From Schistosoma haematobium (lineage: Eukaryota > Platyhelminthes > Trematoda > Strigeidida > Schistosomatidae), in contig NC_067196.1 of the NCBI RefSeq assembly GCF_000699445.3, positions 89,630,364 to 89,694,363 of the forward strand: a stretch of 64,000 nt of DNA, given 5' to 3'. The first letter of the stretch is position 1. Every line of letters begins with the position of its first letter. The notes beneath the pieces are model-generated. The model saw nothing but the letters and a program-made list of their open reading frames with translations. It was not told the DNA's origin and made no database searches. Shown here piece after piece: positions 25,601 to 37,300 of the stretch. The position numbers and the translations under genes were made by a program.

Positions 25601-28273
25601 AACTAAGACTCGTGAACTGCAAACACGAGAGAATCAAGCTGGATGGATGCATCGACCACATATTCACCATTCGTCAGGTTCTAGAACACAGGCATACTTA
25701 TCGGCGTCCGGTAATGGTGGTCTTTCTTGACTTAAAAGCAGCATTTGACTCGGTAGATCGCGAGATTCTGTAGCGTACTTCAGAAGTACCTAAACCTTGT
25801 GAAGGCTCTTTACTCGAACACTACTAGTCGAGTCAGAGCTTATGGCGAACGGTCATCTACTTTTGCAACCTCAAGTGGTGTTCGGCAAGGCTGTCCACTT
25901 TCTCCATTTTTGTTTAACTTCATCATAGATCTACTGATGGAAATAAAGCTGTCATCGACTGAATTCTCGGGTATCGATCTCCATCCAGGAGGTCCACTTA
26001 TCGACTTAGAATACGCAGATGATATAGTCCTGTTTGGTGAAGACGCTGATAAATTGCAAAGTCTTCTGGTAGCACTAAGCAACAATGCCAGAATGTTTGG
26101 AATGCACTTCTCTCCTTCTAAATGTAAGTTGTTGCTTCAGGACTGGTCTGCGTCAACACCTGAACTAATGATAGGGAGTGAAGTAATCGGACGCGTCGAC
26201 AACTTCACTTATCTTAGAAGTCTGATCAGCCCTAATTGGTTGGTGTCTGATGAAATCTCAGCACGGATTCGAAAAGCTCGTTTAGCTTTCGCCAACTTAC
26301 GTCACCTATGACGAATGAGAGATATCCGTCTATCAATGAAAGGATGAGTATACTGCGTGGCATTTCGTTCTGTTCTGCTTCACGGCTGTGAAATGTGTCC
26401 ATCAAGGGTAAAGGATACGCGTAAGCTACTAGTGTTTGGTCACAGATGTCTTAGAAATATTGCTGGCGTCTGCTGGGATCATCGGGTAAGTAATAGGGGG
26501 TCAGATACAGGGTATTAGGGAATGATGGTAAATTGGTTAATGAGATTGTGAATCTCCATCGACTGAGATGGTTGGGCCACGTGTGACATATGCTTGAACA
26601 CCGATTACCACGACGTGCAATGCTAACCGGTGTTGGAAATGGTTGGAAGAGAATTAGGTGCGGCCAAAGCAAAACGTGGTATCAGTACTTGAAGCCACTA
26701 ACTTCTGATCTGAGCCATGTCGGTAGATGCCTGACGCCTTATAAAAACACAAACATGTGATACGTTAGGTCTTGAAATAAAATCCCTAATGAAAATCATA
26801 CTCTGATAAACAAAATTCGTTAAATGAAGAAAAAACTACGGAAAGTGCTATGTGCGACACACTTAGCGAACATTCAGAAAGTTAGGGATAACAGCCTCCC
26901 ATTTACGTTGACAACTGGTGATCCCTAAAATGTAGTGATCATCAACCCTTTGTTGCTATTTTCCCATATTACGTAATAATCGATTCCTCAAGCATGTGCC
27001 AAAAATACTACAAACTAATCAGTGAAGTAGCTAAAGCGTCAAGTATTTTCATCTTGTACAATGCTTATATAATTTAAAAATTAGCTGTATGTTTAAAACT
27101 TCATTAAAAAAGTCAGTCCCTTTAAGGAGAATAGTTGAATAAAATCTGTAAGCTTATGATTAAGAGTAACTCACCGAGTACATATATTTATATACTCGAC
27201 TTTGGACCACTCTATATCTACGAAATGGATATTGACACTACTGTGCTTCCTGGAATCTACAGTGGGATTTCGATCTACGACAATCTTCTTGTGGCTGAGA
27301 ACGGGTTTTGTAGCCAAGAAAGTTATCCACCCTCAACATACTTATAGAAAACTGTACCATATGTTTATGAAAGTATAACTGCAGAGTAGAATATTTTTTG
27401 AAAAACTAGGAAGTTTTATTTGATATTTTATACTCTCATATAAACCCTCTGTCGAATAAACATAATGTTTCTTCACTGTGTAAATCAAGACCTGTATATT
27501 ATTGATGACTTTACTGTCCAGAAAAAGCAATGACAGCTTCACCATCATTCAAATTAATGACGGTTAACAACCAGTCAGTCATAGACACCAGACAATCTGG
27601 GACATATCTGCATCAGTCCAAGTTATCATATCATATCAGGATACCAAGATGAAATTATCAAGACTGATATCAGAGTGGTAGACGTAGTAACATTATCAGT
27701 GACAATATCAAACATTACGCTTAGGAAAATATAATTCAAGTGGAAACTATGAATTTGACAAATATTAGGTGTAAGTATTTTTCCAAGATTAAGAGATAAT
27801 ATACCTGACTTATTTTAACTATTGATCATTCACTTCTATCTTTTCTCTCACCCTTAACCCCATTCCTGTAATTCATTTCAATAAAAGGTATTAATGCTTA
27901 CATTACAAAATGATTCACCGGATATTGACAGTGTTGCAACAGTTAACAATCAATATTTAAATTATGGACACAAATTTCGTAAATTCACCAAAGCTTGCCT
28001 TATGAAAGATCCAGGTCAACGTTTATCTGCTCGTGAATTACTTAGCCATACTTATATCAAATCAAAAGCGAAGGTAATCTATATTGAAATGACCTTGTTA
28101 AGTTTTTATAAATCACTATAATTACTGTTATACTAAATTTATATTTAGTTTGTTCATACTTATTATTCCCATTTTAGAAACATGTTCTATGTCGGATCGT
28201 TTCGAATAATTTTCAACCGTTTTAAAAACTCGATAAACAATTATTTAAATATATTGTAAATATTCCGGTTCTA

Positions 28274-28312
<39 letters not shown>

Positions 28313-31300
28313 GTTACCCCTCGTGGAGCACAGGCCGCCAACCAGGATTCTCCAACCAACTCTGTCTTCCTCTCTCCTTTCCAGCTGTTGCCAATTGTTA
28401 CTCATTCTGTTGATACCTGGCTCTAATTCTCAGCTCAGTGTGTCCTTTGTTCTGGCTCTTCTCTTTTTACTTTGAGGATTCAAAGTTAAGGCTTACTTTA
28501 TGTTGAAGTTTAATGATTTCGACAATGTTTGGTTTATCCACCTACAGATTTCCTCTTCAGCTGGATATATATTATTTTATATGCTCTGATAACCAATGGG
28601 AGCTGGTGCGAATTACTTGATATTACCCTATTACAAGAATTGGAATGGTACTAAATTTTAGAATGTCGCCATAGTCATCGTTATTGTGTCAACAACGCTA
28701 AAATTTCACAATAATACTTTTTTTGGTCAGCTGTAAGGTCCATATATCGACAAGTTTCCCTGATTCACTCTCATTACAGAACATACAAATGTGTGGCTTC
28801 GATTCATTGTTCTGCGATTGTTGTCGGTTTCCGTGTTTGGTGATTGGAAGCACTGGACAGGAAGCCATAGACTTAGGTTTCGTGCTGGTTAGCATTTGTC
28901 GGTAATTTGTAACTGCCATCTTGAGGAGACTGATGCTCCCTGTTAAATTAGAACCATGCTTCACTGTCTAAAAAAGGTTTCCTATTTTTGGGCTACAATG
29001 TCGAGTCACACAGACTAGTTGCCATATTGCAACTTAATTGTCATGATTCGATCAGTATTAAAAACGACTAGACAAACAGTCACTGTTCAGTGACTAATCT
29101 ATGTCATCAGTTTCCCATGTAAATTATTATTGTTTAATGCAAGCGATGTGAGTTTGTATTCGTCGGGTACACTTCTGCATGCATTTCTTATCTATCGCTC
29201 TGCTTATCAAGTGTATATTTCTTGAAAAAAACCTTTTTCCATATTTTAAATTATAAACAACTTTGGGTTATATATAGGTATAGGTTTATTTATAGATGTA
29301 GGCTTCTATAAAAGGTTTCCAACATTCACACTTCAAATAATTCATTAATAACATTTTTATTTATACCCAATTGTTTTTACTATTATTACTATTAAAGGAT
29401 CGAGAATTACTTTGTCGAGTTTTGCTTGGTGGTGAGATGCCACCTCCTATTTCTCGTATCAATAAGCACCCGGATGATCGATCAGAAAAGCGTGATCCTA
29501 AGGTACGTGTACTTGTGTTTGTATGTCAAACTGTATTATTCTTTCTTTTACTGACTAACGAGTATTTTATATCATAACAAATGAACTGTAACCAGCAGTA
29601 TAATCAAAGACCCACGTTTCCTTCTACTGAGGACACATCTGCTGAGTCTAGTTAGCCACTAACTTATTCAACAGTTATGTTGTTTACATCACTACTAGAA
29701 AGGGTTTGAACTATCACGCCGTTATTATTAAAACCTTTACTAGTAATGATGTAAATATCATACTCGTTAACCATGTTAGTAGCTATCTAGACTTAGTAGT
29801 TCAGCGGATATTGTATTCTTTGTAAAAAGAAACAGTCTTCCTGGACTACATTGCCATCTACAGTTTGTCTAAACCTTACCATTGATGATATATTTTATAA
29901 TAGCTTACTACGAAAAGGATTCTGTTTCTTGACATTGATATCATGTTGCTATTCTTGCCGACATTGTGGTACACATCTACCGCCCCGCTTATAAACTTTA
30001 TAAGTGTTTCACTGTGATAATCCGATTTAGAGTGGTAAAGTAAAATTTTTGCGACCTTATTTAATTTCTTTATTAAATAAATATTAGTTTTATCTTTTTA
30101 TGACGAGTTTAAATGCCTATTATATGTCTAACAAAATTTCTTTTCAAGAATAACAGTACAGAATGGAATTTCGATACAGTGGGACGTGTATCTAATAGTG
30201 GTGTTGATAGTGATGATGATAGTGATGAGAATGACTATAAGGTTACTTCATATACTGATCGTTCTGGTAGTGTACTCCAACCTTGTAATTCATCTAGTGG
30301 ATTTGATTTTCCATCAGAATTATTAACTCAAACAAATGCAACTGCTGTAATCGGTTCATCTGCGTCTAATCAAGTAAATAATGCACGTGCAACTGGAGCA
30401 ACGATGGCAATGCCAACAGCACTACCAGTTGTTGATGAAACTGTTGGTGGTATTAGTCCACGAAGTAATATACCACATTTAGATAGGACAGACAACTATA
30501 ATATTGCGGTGTCTGGGTCATCATCATCGTCATTTCCACCTGCTCCAGCGTGTACACCTGCCTCTCCAGAGACATCTAATTCGATTAGTGCTATGGCAGC
30601 AGCGTTCTCGAGCACTTTGACAACTGATGATTCTGATAATCAACAACAACAGTCTCAAACAAATGATCCTGTAAGTCTTTGTCGTTCCTCATGAACGTTT
30701 CAACTTGGTTTTTGCATTATTAATATTTGAAAGGTTTCAACTGGAATAATATTAAGATTTATGGTATTAGGTGGCTTGAGGTAGTAGAAAAGAAACCGTA
30801 CATAACCCTGATGTCGTACAACTTGATACTCAATAATAAAGCATATCTGAGTTTCAGGTTCAAACCCCATATCCAACCTACTTTTAGCTTAGCTAACTGG
30901 TTGATATCATTAGTCATTATATATAAGTAGCACCTGGTTCATTATATAGGAAATAAAATCACTTCTTGCTATGATGTTATCTTTCGCTCTCCTTCAATCT
31001 GTACATGTATTGTACAACTTATCAGCACATTTAATATTTGCTGATGTACATAACGCCAATATATTAACAATTGATGATCATATCATTTGTTCTTTATTCA
31101 TCTCTTGTTGTGTATGGCCAGTATTTATTGTCTTCTTCATAGATCACACAATTTTGACATAATTTTGAAAAAAAAAGCGGTCGAGACACATGAATCATTA
31201 TTATTATCCCAGCAGAAAAAGTACCGACTATTTAAATAGAGTATCTTCAATCACTTGTTCAAGTTTTATCATCCAGTTGCGACAAGTTTTTTTTAAATAT

Positions 31301-34300
31301 GAAAGCGGTCGAAAAAATGTTTTAATGATGGACTACGCAGACTGATGGAGTTCAGCCAAGTTTTATTAGTGAGATACTGGCTAATATATTTGCTCTGTCG
31401 TGAATTAATTTTAGTTGGAACTGTGAATTACCATTCGATATTTACAATTTATGAATGTCCCCTACATATAAAGAAAAGATTGCTCACCCCTATCCCAGAC
31501 ATACTGGTGTTCAACGTTGGCGTATATTACTTCTAGACAGAAAGTATCGGTGATATTAATCATTGACATATATGTACGCATTAATGTTTGACAAATAAGA
31601 TGTTTTATGTGTTTAATATTATGTGTAACATGCATACGTACTTACTTAATCCTGTTACCCCTTATGGAGGAGCATAGGCCGCTCACCACCATTCTCCATC
31701 CAACTCTGTCCTGAGCAATCCTTTCTAGTCGATATCCATCCTATTTATGTCTGCTTCCAATTTTCAGTGCAGTATGTTCTTTGACCTTCTTCTTTTACGT
31801 TTACCTTCAGGATTCCATGTTAGGACTTGCTTCATGATGCAGTTTGATGATCTCCTTAATGTGTGTCCTATCCACCTCCATCGACTTTTGGTAGTTTCCT
31901 CCTCAACTGGAAGTCGATTTGTTCGTTTCCACAGTAGGCTGTTGTTGATAGTATCTGGCGAACTGTTATTAAGTATCTTGTGTAAACAATTGTTTAGAAC
32001 TACTTGTACCTTTCTGATGATAGTTGTAGTAGTTCTCCAAGTTTCAGCTCCGTATATTAGAACTAACTGACTTGACTCTTATATTGAAGATTGTTACTTC
32101 GATGTTGGTTGACAGTTGTTTTGAGTTCCATATGTTCTCAAATAGTAGGAATGCTACCCTTACTTTGTTAATCCTTGACTTTACGTCTGCATCGGATCCT
32201 CCACGCTCATAGACGATGCTACCCAGATACGCGAAAGTCTCCACCTCTTCCACAGTTTCTCCAACAAGTATGATGGAGTTGGTGTTTCCTGTGTTGTATT
32301 TGAGGATGTTGATTTTTCCCTTGTGTGTATATTCAGGCCTACTGATGTAGAGGCTGCTGCTACAGTGACTGTGTTGATTTGCGTTCGCTCGTGTGTATAG
32401 GTAGAAGGGTCAGTTTATCTGCGAAGTTCGAATCGTCTATTTGCATCCAAGCTTTCCATTGTATTCCGTGCCTTAGCTGAAATGTGCAGACATACATATT
32501 GCAGTCAACCATCAGAAGAAAGAGAAAAACGAGATAGAGATAGAGAGAGTGAGAGTAAGCAGCCTTGTCTGACTCCAGCCCTTACTTGGAATACATCTGT
32601 CAACTGTCCTCCATGCACGGCTTTGCAGTGTAGTCCGTCATGTGAATTCTGTCTGATGTTGACGATTATCGCAGCTACCTGCTAGTGAGTTCCGAACAAG
32701 GTTCCATAATGTACTCCTATTGATGATGTCAAACGCTTTCTTATAATCAAGGAAGTTGATGTATAGTGACGAATTCCATTCAATTGATTGGTCAAAGATG
32801 ATCTATAGTGTGGCGATTTGATCTGTGCACGATCGGTCCTTACAGAATCCTGTCTGTTGATCTCGAAGGTGAGCGTCTATTGAATCCTTCATCCAGTCCG
32901 ACAGTACTCTGTTGAGGACTTTTCATGGTACCGATACTAGTGTGATGCTTCTGTAGTTTTTACACTTGCTCAGATCTCCTTTCTTTGGTATTTTGATGAG
33001 TTATCCTTCTTTTCAGTCTGTCGGCACTGAGTGTAATAGCAAGTGATTTTGGTGGTTTCCATAAACTGAAGCAAGTAGAATGATTTTTGAAACTGTGGCG
33101 TAGTGGTTGGGAGCTGAACGCTTTAACCTTTCATCCGGTTCAACAACACTTGTAACTTGCATGCTTACATTTATTTAGTGCACTTTGGAAAAATAATCCT
33201 AATCTCTCTCAATATTCATATAAGTTCCATTTTATAGATTAGTGAAGTAAGTAATCTCTCTAGTGCGAAAGAGACCATGAAATAATCGATTACAAGAAAC
33301 ATGTGCATATTATTATGATAATTGTCAACAAAATAAATAAATAGATGTATTACTTACTTACTTACGCCTGCTACTCCCAATGGAGCATAGGCCGCTGACC
33401 AGCATTCTCCAACCCACTCTATCCTGGGCCTTCTTTTCTAGTTCCTTCCAATTTTTGTTCATTTTTCTCATGTCTATCTCCATTTCTCGGCGTAATGTGT
33501 TCTTTGGTCTTCCTCTTTTCCTTTGACCTTCAGGATTCCATGTGAAGGCTTGTCTTGTGACGCAGTTGGGTGCTTTCCTCAATGTGTGTCCTATCCACTT
33601 CCAGCGCTTCTTCCTGATTTCTTCCTCCACTGGGATCTGGTTTGTTCTCTCCCACAGTACGTTGTTGCTAATAGTGTCCGGCCAGTGGATCTGAAGTATT
33701 TTGCGTAGACAATTGTTAATAAACACCTGTATTTTCTGGATGATGGCTTTTGTAGTTCTCCAGGTTTCTGCCCCATACAGTAGAACTGTCTTGACATTTG
33801 TATTGAAAATCCTGACCTTGGTGTTGGTTGACAGTTGCTTTGAGTTCCAGATGTTCCTCAGTTGTAAATATGCTGCTCTTGCTTTGCCGATCCGCGCCTT
33901 CACATCTGAATCAGATCCACCATGTTCATCAATGATGCTGCCCAAATACGTAAAGGTTTTTACATCTTCCAAATCTTCTCCGTCAATTGTGATTGGATTG
34001 TTGTATGCTGTGTTGTATCGGAGAATCCTGCTTTTCCCTTTGTGTATATTGAGACCTATTGCTGCTGAGGCTGCTGCCACACTGTTCGTCTTCTCCTGCA
34101 TCTGTTGTTGCGTTTGGGATAGAAGGGCCAGATCGTCTGCGAAGTCTAGATCATCCAACTGCATCTTAGATGTCCATTGTATCCCGCGCTTTCCTTCAGA
34201 CGTTGACGTCTTCATGATCCAGTCGATCACCAGGAGAAAGAGAAAGGGTGAGAGTAAGCAACCTTGCCTAACACCGGTCTTCACTTTGAACGACTTTGTC

Positions 34301-37300
34301 AACTGTCCTCCATGCACGATTTTGCAGTGTAATCCATCATATGAGTTCTGTATGATATTGACTATCTTCTGAGGCACGCCGTAGTGTCGAAGAAGTTTCC
34401 ATAGTGTTGTTCTGTCCACGCTATCAAATGCCTTTTCGTAGTCAATGAAGTTGATGTAGAGTGATGAATTCCATTCAATTGATTGTTCCACAATGATCCG
34501 TAGAGTTGTGATTTGGTATGTACACGATCTATCCTTACGGAATCCTGCCTGTTGGTCACGAAGTTGGGCGTCTACGCAGTCCTTCATTCTGTTTAACAAT
34601 ACCCTGTTGAAGACTTTTCCCGGTATTGAGAGAAGAGTGATGCCCCTGTAGTTATCACACTTGCTGAGATCGCCTTTCTTCGGTATTTTGATCAGTAGTC
34701 CTTCTTTCCAGTCTGTTGGTACTTGTTCCTCATCCCAAATCTTATTGAAGAGAATGTGGAGTATCCTTGCAGTTGCCGCTACGTCTGCTTTTAGTGCCTC
34801 TGCTGGGATGTTGTCCGGTCCTGCTGCTTTGCCACTCTTGATTTGTCTGATGGCCATGCTGATTTCTTTAATTGTTGGTAGGCCAACATTGATTGGGAGG
34901 TCCGTGGGTGCTGCTTCGATGTTGGGTGGGTTCAGTGGAGCTGGTCGATTCAACAGTTCTTTGAAGTGTTCTACCCACCTGTTTTGTTGCTCTTCAATGT
35001 TGATGATTACCTCGCCTTCCTTGCTTTTCACTGGTCGTTCTGGTTTGCGGCGATTTCCAGAGAGTTTCTTTGTCGTGTCATACAATTGTCTCATGTTTCC
35101 TTCTCTTGCAGCCTTTTCCGCCGTCGTTGCTAAATCTTCCACATATTTACGTTTGTCGGTTCTGATGCTCCTCTTCACTTGTTTGTTTATTTCCGTGTAT
35201 TCAGCTTGTGCCTTGGCTTTTTCTGCTCTTGTTCGGCTGGTATTGATCGCTGCCTTCTTGTTCCTCCTTTCTAGAATCTTATCCAGTGTATCAACAGTGA
35301 TCCATTCCTTGTGGTGGTGCTTCTTGTGACCCAGGACCTCATGACATGTTGAAGTGATTGCCTCTTTGATCCCCTTCCAGTTGCTCTCCGCAGTAGTTCC
35401 TTCTCCATTGAGTAGATCATGAAAGGCCTGGAACTTATTGCTGAGGACTATCTTGAATTCGTTGAGTTTGTTAGTATCCTGAAGAAAGGCCGTATTGAAC
35501 TTTTGTGATACTGTCTGCCCCGTTGTCCAGTGCTTCTTGAGTTTCAATTTCATCTTGGCGACCAGTAAGTGATGATCTGATGCTATATCAGCTCCTCTCT
35601 TGGTTCTCACGTCCTCTATAGTCCTCCTGAACGTTTTGTTGATGCAAATATGGTCGATTTGGTTTTGTGTAGAGTGATCCGGTGAAGTCCATGTGGTTTT
35701 GTGTATGCGTTTATGTGGGAATATGGTGCCGCCTATGACCAGCTTATTGAAGGCACATAGATTTGCAAATCTCTCACCATTTTCGTTTCTTTCTCCCAGT
35801 CCGTGTCGTCCCATGATGTCTTCATATCCAGTGTTGTCCGTTCCAACCTTGGCGTTGAAATCTCCCATCAGAATGGTCAGGTCCTTTGTTGGGCACTTCT
35901 CGACTATTGACTGCAGCCTATTGTAGAATTGATCTTTAGCGTCTTCATTGTAGTCGTTGGTAGGCGCACAGCATTGGATGATGTTCATTGAAATGCCCTC
36001 TTTCTTTGTTTTAAACGAGGCTTTGATGATCCTTGGTCCATGAGATTCCCATCCTATAAGTGCATTTTGCGCTTGTTTGGACAGCATCAATGCAACTCCT
36101 TGTGTATGTGGTGCATTTTCTTCTTCATGGCCGGAGTATAACAGGAACTCTCCTGTAGTTAGTCGTTGTTGTCCAACTTGTGTCCAGTGTGTTTCACTGA
36201 TCCCAAGTACCTCTAGGTTGTATCTTCTCATTTCCGCAGCAATCTGGAAGGCTCTTCCGGTGTCCCACATTGTACGAACATTCCATGTACCTAAATAAAT
36301 GGTCGCTCTGGTTGTCAGAAGGGGCATCGGCCTCATAACTTCCGAACGAATTCGGCTTTCATCATGAAGCGTCATAGTTCTTCTAAATGAACACCTTCTG
36401 ACTCCCAGGGCAGAGTTTAAAAGGTTTGAATAATTTTTTCTGGTTAGCGTTTTTTTAGCGAGTTAGTTTTCTACGGGATGGGGACGCTAACCCCATGCCC
36501 AACCCTCCTCCTTTATCCGGGCTTGGGACCGGCAGTAGCCCCCGGAGGGACTCCAGGCGGAGTTAAATTGATGTATTGCAAAAGAGGAAATGTAGCTAAC
36601 AGTGGAATCTTAGATTCACACTCCTTCCTACGTAGGACTTGTCATCTGAACGTATTTACACACTAGAGTCCTTTTTTTGCTCCGGGACTTCAACCTAGTT
36701 CTTTTGATTCAAGCGCTATCGCTCTATCTATTCAGCTACTTGTGGAATTATTTGATGCAAATGCATCTAGCTGAAGAGTCCTAAATACGATCAAAACTTT
36801 GTCCTAGATTTTACTGCTAGCCATATTCCATTGATTTTATGTAAACTTGTGTCACAATACCTGTATCCAGCTGGTTCATACAGAATGCACCGATACCGAC
36901 TAATACTAATCAGATTTCAGTTAAAATATCAACAACAGTCAGACACACTACCAATGAGCTATCCAGGTTTTCCTGTTGACTACCTCCAACCACCATTTCA
37001 TCTCAATATGGTGCACGTGATGTCGGGTCGCCTAGACTAGTGTCTACATTGCAACTTGGTCGATAGCATTCGATCTGTAATAGGAAGAACCTAACACACA
37101 TAACATTGATCAATATCCAGTGATCAATCAAATGTAAACACATCTCAGTCTCACAGGACCTCAGTCGCAGCCCGGATTGCTCATTGGTGACGTCTCTGAC
37201 TGTGAAGCTTGGTGACACGGGATCGAGTCCGTCAGGGAGCATCACTTCCCTCAACATTACAGGTACACCTTGCCGACAAGTGCCAAGTAGCACGAAACCT

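Larger units (their letters stand above)
33352..36569 (-). mobile_element. SR2-type RTE retrotransposon, apparently full length
   Basis: A 3.2-kb minus-strand insertion flanked by GATGTATT at 33344-33351 and 36570-36577, a plausible 8-bp target duplication. It has a 194-bp 5' leader containing the GC-rich CCGGGGGCTACTGCCGGTCC start, one long ORF, and a short AAGT-repeat tail with essentially no 3' UTR. The layout is that of RTE-clade elements, and the protein reads as schistosome SR2. It lies in intron 9 of the kinase gene, antisense to it. The open ORF makes it a candidate for a currently active copy. Confidence 0.88.

Noticed and set aside
28698..28964. An 88-codon minus-strand open stretch between kinase exons 7 and 8
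   Set aside because: No recognisable motif, intronic and AT-rich; a chance ORF is the simplest reading.
15105..32070. A 107-codon open stretch present at 15105-15428 and 31747-32070
   Set aside because: It is the antisense of SR2 RT sequence in the two inverted arms, not a gene.
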